The notes below the pieces were generated by a model. It did not search any database. It saw nothing but the letters and a program-made list of their open reading frames with translations, and had not been told where the DNA came from. Made by a program: the position numbers and the translations under genes. Positions 17,308-25,720 of a DNA stretch of 64,000 bases are shown here, in pieces (within the stretch, counting starts at the first letter, position 1; each line of letters begins with the position of its first letter). Origin of the DNA: Phycisphaerales bacterium (GTDB lineage Bacteria > Planctomycetota > Phycisphaerae > Phycisphaerales > UBA1924); contig JAIEUA010000003.1 in assembly GCA_019744815.1 (NCBI GenBank), positions 124,001 to 188,000 of the forward strand, given 5' to 3'.

Positions 17308-18741
17308 TTAGAGCAGCGTCCCCTTGAGGATCAGCATCGCCGTCGTGAAGTAAATGATGATGCCCGTCACGTCCACCAGCGTCGCGACGAAGGGCGTGCT
17401 CGAGCCCGCCGGGTCCAGGCCCATCTTCTTCAGTCCAAACGGCAGCATCGCTCCCATGATCGAGCCCCACAGCACGATGCCGACCAGGCTCGTCGAGATC
17501 GCCGCGGCCAGCAAGTAGAAGTGATCCTGCGTGCGCGTGTCCAGCACCACCTGACCCGCTGCATCGACATTCTTCTCGGTCCAGAAGCCCAGCCAGCCCC
17601 ACAGCACCACGCGGAAGAACCCCAGCGAGCCGATGAAGCCGCCCAGCGTCGCCGCCACGATCAGCTCGCGGCGAAGGATCCGCCACCAATCTCCCGGCTT
17701 CACCTCGCCCGTCGCCAGCGCCCGGATCACCAGCGTCGACGACTGCGAGCCCGAGTTGCCGCCCGACGAGATGATCGCCGGCACGAACGTGCTCAGCACC
17801 ACCGCCTTCTGGATCTCGTCGTCGAAGTACCGCAGCGTGTTGCTGGTCAGAAGCTCCGACACAAACAGCAGCGCCAGCCACGGCGCCCGCTTCTGCACCA
17901 GCGACAAGACGCCCGCCTCGGCGAAGTTCTCGTCCAGCGCGGCCATACCGCCGACCTTCTGGATGTCCTCGGTGAACTCCTGCTGCGCCACGTCGGCCAC
18001 GTCGTCCGCCGTCACGATGCCCACCAGGCTCCCGCGGCTGTCCACCACCGGCAACGCGATCCGGTCGTAGCGAGCCATCATCTGCACCGCTTCTTCCTGA
18101 GGCATGTCCGCCTTCAGGGCCACGAAGTTGCGGTTCATCAGGTCCTCGATCTTCGCCGCCGGATCGGCGAGGAAGACCGCACGCAGCCGCAGGTCATCGA
18201 TCAGACGCCCCGACTCGTCCACCACGTACACGACGTTGATCGTCTCGGCGTCCCGCCCGTAGCGCCGGATGTGATCGAGCGCCTGCGCCACCGTCCACTC
18301 CGGCTTGATCCGGATGTAGTCCGGCGTCATCAGCCGCCCGACCGTCCGCGGCGGATACCCGAGAATCGCCTGCGTCGTCGCCCGCGTCTCGGGCGACAAA
18401 CTCGCCACCACCCGCTGGCACACCGCCTCCGGCAACTCGTCGAGCAGCTTCGCCCGGTCGTCGCCGCTCATCGCCTCGATGACCCGCACCGATCCCTCGG
18501 CCCCCAATTCATTGATCAGCCGCTCCTGCACCTCGGGCGCGAGGTACGCGAACGCATCCGCCGCGTCATCGCGCTGCAGAAACCGAAACCCCAGCGCCGC
18601 ATCCGCGGGTTCCAGACTCGCGAGGATGTCGGCGATATCCGCGGGCGGGATGCCGTGCAACGCCGCACGCACCTCCGAGAAGGCCCCGTCCTTGATCAGA
18701 GCGGAAATGTCAGGGGCCAGGAGCTCGGCCGTCAGATTCAC
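17308..18741 (-). CDS. mgtE: Magnesium transporter MgtE
   Basis: Mg2+-gated channel of the inner membrane. Order: N-terminal superhelical domain (IPPADIADILASLEP, ELPEAVCQRVVASLSPETR), two CBS domains (GRLMTPDYIRIKPEWTV … and NRNFVALKADMPQEEAVQMMARYDRIALPVVD), the plug helix, then five TM helices with the pore signatures FVPAIISSGGNSGSQSS and GLDPAGSSTPFVATLVDVTG. 477 aa, full length. Cytosolic Mg2+ binding to N/CBS domains closes the family's pore. Upstream lies an inverted hairpin doublet at 18816. Confidence 0.94.
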   Translation of the reverse strand: MNLTAELLAPDISALIKDGAFSEVRAALHGIPPADIADILASLEPADAALGFRFLQRDDAADAFAYLAPEVQERLINELGAEGSVRVIEAMSGDDRAKLLDELPEAVCQRVVASLSPETRATTQAILGYPPRTVGRLMTPDYIRIKPEWTVAQALDHIRRYGRDAETINVVYVVDESGRLIDDLRLRAVFLADPAAKIEDLMNRNFVALKADMPQEEAVQMMARYDRIALPVVDSRGSLVGIVTADDVADVAQQEFTEDIQKVGGMAALDENFAEAGVLSLVQKRAPWLALLFVSELLTSNTLRYFDDEIQKAVVLSTFVPAIISSGGNSGSQSSTLVIRALATGEVKPGDWWRILRRELIVAATLGGFIGSLGFFRVVLWGWLGFWTEKNVDAAGQVVLDTRTQDHFYLLAAAISTSLVGIVLWGSIMGAMLPFGLKKMGLDPAGSSTPFVATLVDVTGIIIYFTTAMLILKGTLL

Positions 18742-18815
18742 GCGGCCATATCAAAGGGCGCGTGGGGCATCGAGTCGACCAGACTGGACCAGAACCTAAA
18801 CCCTCCCGCGCTTCG

Positions 18816-18911
18816 GGTGCCACTGCTTGGCCGCTCTGGGCCAAGCAGTGTGAGCCTCCCGCATAGCGCACCCCGCACGACTTGTCCCCAAGCGGCCAAG
18901 TCGTGGCACCC
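18816..18911. repeat. Inverted doublet of GGGTGCCAC hairpin repeat with compensatory stem changes
   Basis: Plus copy: CACTGCTTGGCC-loop-GGCCAAGCAGTG (18821-18850) after GGGTGC. Minus copy: GGGTGCCACGACTTGGCCGC… with stem CACGACTTG/CAAGTCGTG (18876-18905). The stems differ (TGC versus GAC) but each pairs with its own matching arm. A related single hairpin is at 30984-31011. Confidence 0.8.
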
Positions 18912-18923
18912 AAGGCAACTCGC

Positions 18924-19643
18924 TCACACTACCAGGCCATCGAGATTCCCCAGCCCAATCGGCTCATGCGTAAAGAACGGCTCCGCCGCCGCCGTCCCCA
19001 GCCGCGAACCGAAGAACCCGTCGTACTGGGCCATGCGATCCGTGAATCCCTTGGACAAGGGGTTCAGCTCAAACTGCGTGCGATACGCCTCGATCGCCGC
19101 CCGCTTCTTGTCCTGGAATCCGGTGATATCGATCAGGAACGTCGGGTCCGGCACCCGCCGCAGGTGCGAGCAGTAGTAGTAGAACAACCACTTCGGATAC
19201 AGCGGCGGCTTCCCCTCATCCCCCGGCATGGGCTGCTTCGTCAATTTCGCATCGAACCGCGCATCCTCCACAATCCGCGTCGTCGCGAGGTGGTCCGGAT
19301 GAGCATCGAGGAAATGCGGGCAGAACACGATCGTCGCCTGATGGGCCCGGATCTGACCCGCGACCAAGTGCCGCGCCTCGATCGTGTGCTGCACCCGTCG
19401 GTTGGGCAGGTCGAGCAGCACCCGCCTGATCGGCGTCGTGTTCGCTCCGGTCGGCTGCAACCGCCGCAGCGCCTCGGCCGCTTCCGGCAACCGCGTCGCC
19501 CGATCCCCCTGCGGCGTGGGGCTCCCGTCCGTCATGTCCACGATCAGGACGCGATGCCCCTGCTCCGCCAGCCGCGCAATCGTCCCGCCCATGCCGATCT
19601 CTTGATCATCGGGATGAGGCCCGACGACGAGGATGTTTGCCAT
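18924..19643 (-). CDS. LmbE/PIG-L family deacetylase, BshB1-like
   Basis: Zinc-dependent N-acetyl-sugar deacetylase. Zn-binding motif PHPDDQEIGMGGTIARL near the N-terminus and the third ligand in DAHPDHLATTRIVEDARF; VDMTDGSPTPQGD and RRVLLDLPNRRVQHT follow the pattern of BshB1 (bacillithiol GlcNAc-malate deacetylase). 239 aa from ATG 19643 (MANILVVGPHPDD); the longer track ORF reads back through a repeat. No bshA/bshC is adjacent, so bacillithiol synthesis is possible but not shown. A mycothiol-type or generic LmbE role is the alternative. Confidence 0.82.
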   Translation of the reverse strand: MANILVVGPHPDDQEIGMGGTIARLAEQGHRVLIVDMTDGSPTPQGDRATRLPEAAEALRRLQPTGANTTPIRRVLLDLPNRRVQHTIEARHLVAGQIRAHQATIVFCPHFLDAHPDHLATTRIVEDARFDAKLTKQPMPGDEGKPPLYPKWLFYYYCSHLRRVPDPTFLIDITGFQDKKRAAIEAYRTQFELNPLSKGFTDRMAQYDGFFGSRLGTAAAEPFFTHEPIGLGNLDGLVV

Positions 19644-19735
19644 GGCCGACTGTACGGCCTGTGCCGCCAAAATCGCGATGAACCTCCATCGCTCGTACCG
19701 CGCTTCATGATCGCGTGGGGAAGACACGAAAGGCG

Positions 19736-19926
19736 TTGCACCGCGGAGAACGCAGAGATCGCAGAGTGAAAACGCGGTCAAGACAGCGAGCCGGGGCGTC
19801 CTCGCCCCGGTGCCGTTGCGAGCGAACCAGCAGGTCATGGAGTCTCTCTCGCGAGCACAACGTGCTGCCTCATGATTTCAACCCAACGTCTCCCTCCGCG
19901 TTCTCCGCGCCCTCCGCGGTGAAATG
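19736..19926. repeat. MITE-like element with inverted CACCGCGGAG arms, copy A
   Basis: Left arm CACCGCGGAGAACGCAGAG (19738 on) and right arm whose reverse complement is CACCGCGGAGGGCGCGGAG (to ~19924). Both arms have 9-bp internal periodicity (CGCRGAGNN). The interior carries an AGCGAGCCGGGGCGTC repeat (19785). No ORF inside. A second element with the same arms is at 35750-35875. Confidence 0.7.
19785..19810. repeat. Dispersed repeat AGCGAGCCGGGGCGTC, copy 2
   Basis: Second copy of the repeat at 16996, here nested inside the MITE-like element. Confidence 0.75.
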
Positions 19927-19974
19927 TCTCGAACAATGCCGCACCTCCACACGCACGATGCGAAAGGACTGAAC

Positions 19975-21537
19975 ATGGTCAAGCACTCCCACCTCGCCGC
20001 CCTCTCTCTTTCTCTTCTCGCTGGCACCGCCCTCGCCCAGCCCGACGCCGACAAGGGCCCGATACTGACCATTTATTCCAGCCTCAACCCCGGCGAGGGC
20101 GTGCCTCGCGACGCACTCGCTCAGGCCCGCTACAACGCCGGCTACGGCAGCATGCGAGACGCCGTCCGGGGCTTCGCCTTCGTCCGCCAGAACTTCAAGC
20201 TCGACCTGAACCCCGGCCGCAACAGCGTCCGCGTCAGCGACGTCGCCGCTCTCATCGAGCCTACGACCGTCACGTTCGAGTCCCTCACCGCCCCGACCAC
20301 CACCCGCGTCCTCGAGCAGAACTTCCAGTTCGATCTCGTCGGCCGCGAGCGCCTGCTCGAACGCTACCTCGACAAGAACATCACCCTCTCGGTCAAGAAC
20401 GGCGAGGCGTCGATGCTCGTCACGGGCAAGCTCCTCAGCACCTCCGGCGGCATCATCCTCCGCTCCGACAACGGCACCGTCGGCGTCTTCAACAACGTCG
20501 AATCGCTCCAGCTCCCCTCACTCCCCGACGGCCTGCTCACCAAGCCCACGCTGCTCTGGGAGGTCGACACCCAGCAGCCCGGCTCGCACAACGCCCGCAT
20601 CGCCTACGAGACCGGCGGCATGACCTGGTGGGCCGACTACAACGCCCTGTTTTCTCCCGGCAAGGACAACAACAGCGGCACGCTCGACCTCGCCGCGTGG
20701 GTCAGCATCGTCAACCAATCCGGCGCGTCTTACGCCGATTCCAAGCTCCGCCTCGTCGCCGGCAACGTGAACCGCGTCACGCCGCAGAACCAGTACGGCT
20801 ACGCCAAAGCCCGCCGCGCCGTGTCCGAGCTCGCCATGGCCGACCGCGACGAGGGCTTCCAACAGAAGGCCTTCTTCGAGTACCACCTCTACACCCTCGG
20901 CCGCACCACAACGCTCCCAGACAACTCCACCAAGCAGCTCGAGCTCTTCCCCGTCGTCCGCAAGGTCCCCTGCGAAAAGGTCCTCGTCTACGACGCCCTC
21001 GCCGGCGACTTCGGCGACTTCGGCGGCCCCATGCTCGACCAGAACTTCGGCCAGCAGGGCCGCACCAGCGTCGACGTCTACCTGAAGTTCAAGAACGACC
21101 AGAAGTCCGGCCTCGGCATCCCGCTCCCCGCCGGCCGCGTCCGCGTCAGCCAGGCCGACACGACCGGCAAGGGCGACGCCGCCGATGGCCTCGCCGAGTT
21201 CGTGGGCGAGGACGTCATCAAGCACACGCCCAAGGACGAGAACGTCCTACTCAAGATCGGCTCCGCCTTCGACGTGGTGGGGGAGCGAACGCAGGTCGAC
21301 TTCAAGGTCGATTCCGCTCGCCGCACGATGGAGGAGACCATCGAGATCAAGGTCAAGAACCGCAAGGACGTCGCGACCAACCTCATCGTCCGCGAGCGGC
21401 TCTACCGCTGGACCAACTGGGAACTCGTCGGCGCCAGCAAGTACGACAAGGTGAACGCCAGCACCATCCACTTCCCCGTCACCCTCGAAGCCGGCAAGGA
21501 AGCGACGATCCGCTATACCGTGAAGTACTCCTGGTGA
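19975..21537 (+). CDS. Exported DUF4139-type protein
   Basis: Signal peptide (MVKHSHLAALSLSLLAGTALAQ), then a beta-rich protein. N-terminal half: LNPGRNSVRVSDVAALIEPTTVTFESL and ITLSVKNGEASMLVTGKLLS; C-terminal half: WWADYNALFSPG…LAAWVSIVNQSGASYADSKLRLVAGNVN and GLGIPLPAGRVRVSQAD … IKVKNRKDVATNLIVRERLYRWTNWEL, which match the pattern of DUF4139 (mucoidy-inhibitor-A-like family). 520 aa. ATG 19975 has AAAGGA seven bases upstream; the track's 19924 start falls in the repeat arm. Function unknown; periplasmic or surface location inferred. Confidence 0.8.
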   Translation: MVKHSHLAALSLSLLAGTALAQPDADKGPILTIYSSLNPGEGVPRDALAQARYNAGYGSMRDAVRGFAFVRQNFKLDLNPGRNSVRVSDVAALIEPTTVTFESLTAPTTTRVLEQNFQFDLVGRERLLERYLDKNITLSVKNGEASMLVTGKLLSTSGGIILRSDNGTVGVFNNVESLQLPSLPDGLLTKPTLLWEVDTQQPGSHNARIAYETGGMTWWADYNALFSPGKDNNSGTLDLAAWVSIVNQSGASYADSKLRLVAGNVNRVTPQNQYGYAKARRAVSELAMADRDEGFQQKAFFEYHLYTLGRTTTLPDNSTKQLELFPVVRKVPCEKVLVYDALAGDFGDFGGPMLDQNFGQQGRTSVDVYLKFKNDQKSGLGIPLPAGRVRVSQADTTGKGDAADGLAEFVGEDVIKHTPKDENVLLKIGSAFDVVGERTQVDFKVDSARRTMEETIEIKVKNRKDVATNLIVRERLYRWTNWELVGASKYDKVNASTIHFPVTLEAGKEATIRYTVKYSW

Positions 21538-21560
21538 CACCACGATCCTCGCCTATCTTG

Positions 21561-21587
21561 ACGAGCCCCGAGCGTCAGCGAGTGGGT
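21561..21587. repeat. Dispersed repeat ACGAGCCCCGAGCGTCAGCG, copy 2
   Basis: 22 nt identical to 14636-14657. It lies in the gap between the converging DUF4139 and tsaC genes. Confidence 0.75.
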
Positions 21588-21646
21588 GCCATCGACTCGC
21601 CAGCTCCGCGCGTGACGAGCCAGTCACTCCCGCGCCCCGCACGCTC

Positions 21647-22753
21647 TCACTCGAGCGCCGCCGTCGCGCGCCGCACCCGGTCCGCGATCGCGGCCCAGAT
21701 CGGGTCGCCGTTCTCCCGACCGCTTTCGACGTAGATCGCCTGCGCCCCCAGCTCGTCCGCCTCACGAAACGCCGCGTACAGCCGCGCCGCGTACGACCTC
21801 GAGTCTTCGGGCATGATCATCCGCACGTGCGGCACAGGCACGCCCCGCGAACCAATCGTCAGCACCACCCCCCGGGCCTCGGAGCCGTCCTCGCCCTCGA
21901 GATCGAGCAGCGCCTCCAACACCTCCGGCCACTGCGACGCCGTAAATCGGAACGCCGGCGTACGCGGGGCGTAGTGCCGATCCAACAAGCCCGGGCTCTC
22001 CAGCGGCGTCACGCCGGTGGGGGAGTCACGACCGCCCGTCCGCTCCTCATCCGCGCGTGCCGCAACAGCAGCATCTTCCACACTCCGCCCCAGCACCTTG
22101 GCGATCTCTTCCGCCGAGATCACACCCTGGCGCAGCACCCGGACTCCATCGCCGATCGCCACCGGCAGCTTCACCACCGTGCTCTCGATCCCGCGCGAGC
22201 ACACCCCGCCGTCGAGGACGAGAATGTCGTCCACGCTCCGGGGGCGGGGCCTTCCAGGCCCCGCGCCTTCACCCAAAACCATCGCCCCCTCAAACTCCCG
22301 CCGCACATGCTCCGCGCTCGTCGGCGACACGAACCCGCTCTTGTTCGCGCTCGGCCCCACCAGCGGCACACCCGCGCGTTCGATCAGCCGCCGCGTCATC
22401 GGGTGATCCGGGCACCGCACCGCCACGCTCGCGCCGCCACCGGTCACGATCTCCGGCACGTTCGCTCGCTTGGGAAGCACGATCGACAACGGCCCGGGCC
22501 AGAACGCCGCCGCCAGCTTGCGAGCATCGCTCGTCCATCGCTCCACCAAGCCCTCCGCCATGGCCTCCCCGTCCACGTGGACGATCAGCGGGTTGTGGCT
22601 CGGCCGCCCCTTCGCCGCGAACACTCTCGCGACCGCCTCGGCACTCGTCGCATCCGCCCCCAACCCGTACACCGTCTCGGTCGGAAACGCCACGAGACCC
22701 CCGGCCCTCACATGAGCGGCGGCGATGTCCAGCATGGCTTCCGAGCTCGTCAC
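21647..22753 (-). CDS. L-threonylcarbamoyladenylate synthase (TsaC/Sua5) carrying an in-frame repeat insertion
   Basis: Makes threonylcarbamoyl-AMP for tRNA t6A37. YrdC core: GGLVAFPTETVYGLGADATS, VFAAKGRPSHNPLIVHV, FWPGPLSIVLPK, VAVRCPDHPMTRRLIERAGVPLVGPSANKSGFVSPTSAEHV, and GIESTVVKLP, followed by a C-terminal Sua5 domain (SPGLLDRHYAPRTPAF…ARLYAAFREADELGAQAIYVE). 368 aa, Sua5 length. Between residues ~160 and ~172 the residues GPGRPRPRS are encoded by the GGGGCCTTCCAGGCCCC palindrome (22244-22267). Start GTG 22753, or ATG 22735, which is equally plausible. Confidence 0.9.
   Translation of the reverse strand: MTSSEAMLDIAAAHVRAGGLVAFPTETVYGLGADATSAEAVARVFAAKGRPSHNPLIVHVDGEAMAEGLVERWTSDARKLAAAFWPGPLSIVLPKRANVPEIVTGGGASVAVRCPDHPMTRRLIERAGVPLVGPSANKSGFVSPTSAEHVRREFEGAMVLGEGAGPGRPRPRSVDDILVLDGGVCSRGIESTVVKLPVAIGDGVRVLRQGVISAEEIAKVLGRSVEDAAVAARADEERTGGRDSPTGVTPLESPGLLDRHYAPRTPAFRFTASQWPEVLEALLDLEGEDGSEARGVVLTIGSRGVPVPHVRMIMPEDSRSYAARLYAAFREADELGAQAIYVESGRENGDPIWAAIADRVRRATAALE
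22244..22267. repeat. Palindromic repeat (GGGGCCTTCCAGGCCCC core), copy 2, inside tsaC
   Basis: 24 nt identical to the intergenic copy at 6569-6592. It encodes part of a non-conserved loop before SVDDILVLDGG in the TsaC/Sua5 protein and keeps the frame. Confidence 0.8.
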
Positions 22754-22943
22754 ACCGGATTGTTGCGACGCCTCCCCCGCCGCGGACGCGCAACTCTTGC
22801 CATTTTCACCACCTGCGCCTCCGATGGTCGATGTCGAGAGAACCCTGGCGGCCCGCGTAAACTACACCCCCGGGCCGCGACCGACCGATCCCGATCGCCC
22901 CGGCCTCTGCCGCTTCTGCCTTTCCTGTCGAACGGAGTCTGAC

Positions 22944-24548
22944 ATGCTTGCTTTCAACCAGTTCTCGCGCGTTGGCGTCGTCGCACTCGTCGCCGGCCTC
23001 GCTCCCCTCGCCTCGGCCCAGATCAAGGACGTCGAGCCCTACTACGCCATCGTCAACTCGGCCTCCGCCACGCTCCGCGCCGGCGAGACCAATCAGTTCT
23101 ACACCGTCGGCACCGCCAATCAGGGCACCATCCTCGTCGTCGACGGCGAGGGCGCGGCCTGGTCGCGCGTGACCTATCCCGCCGGCTCCTTCGCCTTTGT
23201 CCGCGCCGATGACGCCACCTACGACAGCGCGGCCAAGAAGATCACCCTCAGCAAGGCCAGCCGCCTCTACGCCGCCAACCCCGCCTCCGGCATGAACGGC
23301 AGCTGGAAGGCCCTTCTCACCACCGCTCTTCCCTCGGGCACGTCGCTCAACGTGCTCCAGGTCGACGAGGCCAAGACCTCCGGCGTGATCGCCTACCGCG
23401 TGCCCGTGCCCGCCGAGGCCCGCGCGTACATGGAGTCGCAGAACCTCCGCCGCGCCAGCGCCGAGGAAGTCAGCGCGTTCCGCAGCAAGGGCGGCACGGT
23501 CGCCGACCTGCCCAAGGGCGCCGCCGCGCCGGTCAGCACCGCGCCTGTGACCGCCGCACCGAGCACGGCACAGGCCACCGCCCCGCAGAGCCAGCCCGCC
23601 GAAACCAAGCCTGCCGAAACCAAGCCCACCGAAACCAAGCCCGTCACCGCCGCCCCGAAGGTCGACAACAGCCTCGTCGCTCCCATGAAGACCGAGGGCA
23701 CGGCCGGCACGCCCACCAACACACCGACTTCAGCGCCCACGAGCGCCCCCGTCACGATCGATCAGGGGGCCGGTGCCACCAATCCGGCCATGACGAGCAA
23801 TCCCACACCCGCGCCCGCCGCCGCAGCTCCGGTCTCGACCCCGGCTGTCGCAGCGCCCGCCGAGGCCACACCCCGCCCGGTCTCGCCCGCGATGAGGACC
23901 GCGGCCCGCATCAAGGAGCTCGACGCCGCCTTCACCCGGGTCAACGCCCAGCCGCTGGGCGAGGCCGAGTACGAGTCGCTCATCGCCGAGTACGAGCGCT
24001 CGATCGAAGAGCTCTCCGGTGATCTCAGCCCGCGCCAGAAGGCCGTGCTCATGGCCCGCCTCGACATCCTCAAGTTCCGCAAGGAGCTCCGCGAGAAGCA
24101 GCAGGCCCTGCTCAACGACTCGTCCAGCACCCAGCAGCAGAACCTCCAGGTCCTGCAGCGCGTGACTCAGGTCGAATCCACCCGCGTCTACACCATGGTC
24201 GGCCAGCTCCAGCCCAGCACCGTCTACAACGGCCAGACGCTCCCCCTCATGTACCGCATCCAGAGCGTCGGCACCAGCGTGCCGCGCACCCTCGGCTACA
24301 TCAAGCCCGATCCCAAGTTCGCCCTCGAATCCAAGCTCGGCATGCTGGTCGGCGTGATCGGCGAGACCACCATCGACAAGGAGCTCCGCCTCAACGTGAT
24401 CGACGCCGTCCGCGTCGATCTGCTCCAGAACGTCCCCGTGCAGCCCACGCTTCAGCCCGCGGTCACGATCCCCACGGCCCCGACCGCCCCCGTCCCGATG
24501 CCCGAGCAGCCCGCCCCGAAGAAGAGCACGATCGAAGTGACCAAGTAA
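22944..24548 (+). CDS. Exported SH3-like protein with P/A/T-rich linker and helical C-terminus
   Basis: Signal peptide MLAFNQFSRVGVVALVAGLAPLASAQ, then a bacterial SH3-like fold (~30-130: YYAIVNSASATLRAGETNQFY … GEGAAWSRVTYPAGSFAFV), a long low-complexity Pro/Ala/Thr/Lys linker (~175-300, ETKP repeats), and a C-terminal region with a helical coiled coil (RIKELDAAFTRVNAQ … RKELREKQQALL) and a second SH3-like stretch (RVYTMVGQLQPSTVYNGQTLPLMYRIQSV). 534 aa from ATG 22944. Cell-wall or envelope binding is inferred; no enzymatic motif. A terminator follows. Confidence 0.7.
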   Translation: MLAFNQFSRVGVVALVAGLAPLASAQIKDVEPYYAIVNSASATLRAGETNQFYTVGTANQGTILVVDGEGAAWSRVTYPAGSFAFVRADDATYDSAAKKITLSKASRLYAANPASGMNGSWKALLTTALPSGTSLNVLQVDEAKTSGVIAYRVPVPAEARAYMESQNLRRASAEEVSAFRSKGGTVADLPKGAAAPVSTAPVTAAPSTAQATAPQSQPAETKPAETKPTETKPVTAAPKVDNSLVAPMKTEGTAGTPTNTPTSAPTSAPVTIDQGAGATNPAMTSNPTPAPAAAAPVSTPAVAAPAEATPRPVSPAMRTAARIKELDAAFTRVNAQPLGEAEYESLIAEYERSIEELSGDLSPRQKAVLMARLDILKFRKELREKQQALLNDSSSTQQQNLQVLQRVTQVESTRVYTMVGQLQPSTVYNGQTLPLMYRIQSVGTSVPRTLGYIKPDPKFALESKLGMLVGVIGETTIDKELRLNVIDAVRVDLLQNVPVQPTLQPAVTIPTAPTAPVPMPEQPAPKKSTIEVTK

Positions 24549-24862
24549 GCACGCTCGACGAAGCCAGCTCGACCAAGCAAGCTCGACACCCTGAGGAATC
24601 CCCTTGAATCGCGGCGTTCTCGGACGCCGCGATTTTCTTCGGTGCCGCGGGAAGCGGTTTCATCGCGATTCATCGCCCGCTCACGCCATCGAATACGCTC
24701 CACTTGCGTACTGTTCATGCGTGCAGGGTGGGAGAGAAACCCGCACACCATTTCGAGACGTCCGGCAGCGGCTTCTGTAGGAGGAAGCCGCGGGACGATG
24801 CAGCCGCCGACCGACGCCGCCCGAAAGGGTCGCGTCACGGCCGATTCATGGAGAGGCAAGAC
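24549..24862. other. Gap with terminator and long leader
   Basis: 314 bases without a credible gene. It contains the terminator at 24607 and the leader of the PEP-CTERM gene, with GGAGAGG just before its start codon. Confidence 0.5.
24607..24638 (+). terminator. Rho-independent terminator of the SH3-like gene
   Basis: AATCGCGGCGT/ACGCCGCGATT stem, 6-nt loop, then TTTC. Confidence 0.85.
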
Positions 24863-25588
24863 ATGCAGCGTTCGTTCTCGCTCGTGAGCGCCCTGGCGCT
24901 CGTCGCAACCGTCGGCACCGCGTCCGCCGGCATCACCACCGTCGACCCCGGTCTGTACACCAACCTCTCCGAGGTCGGTCAGGCCCGCATCCGCCTGGAT
25001 CAGGGCAACAGCCAGACCTGGAAGGCCGCCTTCTGGAAGGATCTGACCATGCTCGCCAACTCGGGCGTGCAGGGTCCGAACCCCGCCGTGTGGTCCAACG
25101 CCACCGAGTACGACTGGACCATCAAGTACAACGCCGGCACCGGCAACGGAAGCATCCAGGTCTCGGCCAACCAGAACGTCGTGACCAGCGCGAACTTTGG
25201 CCTCTCCGCGGGCAAGAGCCTCGCCGGCTTCTACTTCTTCGTCAACTCCACCTACGCCGGCGGCAACGACGTGAACGGCGCTCACGCCAAGACCGAGGTC
25301 TACGGCATGACCGCCAAGATCGACGGCGGCGCCGCGATCGGCATCCCCAGCATCACCGCCGACTTCCTCCAGAGCTTTGTCCAGGGCCCGAACTACTACT
25401 TCGACTCGAGCGCCACCGACGTCGAGTTCAACGGCAAGATCAAGTACACCTGGAACGCCGGCGCCAACCTCAACAACGAACGCAACAAGTTCACCCTCAA
25501 GTTCCTCGAGGGCAACCGCATCCCGACGCCCGGCGCCACCGCCCTGCTCGCCCTCGGCGGCCTGGCGATCGCCCGCCGCCGCCGCTGA
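24863..25588 (+). CDS. Exported PEP-CTERM-type protein of unknown function
   Basis: Signal peptide MQRSFSLVSALALVATVGTASAG, a ~195-residue beta-rich, Asn/Gly/Thr-rich body with no recognised family (TYAGGNDVNGAHAKTEVYGM, YYFDSSATDVEFNGKIKYTWN), and C-terminal IPTPGATALLALGGLAIARRRR, a PEP-CTERM-like sorting signal. 241 aa. ATG 24863 has GGAGAGG upstream; the track start at 24704 adds a leader with no coding character. Probably exported and anchored or processed at the surface. A terminator follows. Confidence 0.8.
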   Translation: MQRSFSLVSALALVATVGTASAGITTVDPGLYTNLSEVGQARIRLDQGNSQTWKAAFWKDLTMLANSGVQGPNPAVWSNATEYDWTIKYNAGTGNGSIQVSANQNVVTSANFGLSAGKSLAGFYFFVNSTYAGGNDVNGAHAKTEVYGMTAKIDGGAAIGIPSITADFLQSFVQGPNYYFDSSATDVEFNGKIKYTWNAGANLNNERNKFTLKFLEGNRIPTPGATALLALGGLAIARRRR

Positions 25589-25615
25589 TCCCGCGCTCCA
25601 TCCCATGAACACACC

Positions 25616-25639
25616 ACGCACGGGTACACCGTGCGTTTT
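25616..25639 (+). terminator. Terminator of the PEP-CTERM gene
   Basis: ACGCACGG/CCGTGCGT stem with a 4-nt loop, then TTTTC. Confidence 0.8.
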
Positions 25640-25720
25640 CTTTGCGCTCAGTTTCTCAGCGGTGAGCGAATCGGAGTCCGCCTTCTCACCCCTCCAACCT
25701 CACCCCTTCCCACTCCCAAG

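Noticed and set aside
19644-19838. 65-residue upstream extension of the BshB1-like deacetylase
   Set aside because: It translates a MITE-like element; MANILVV at 19643 is the natural start.
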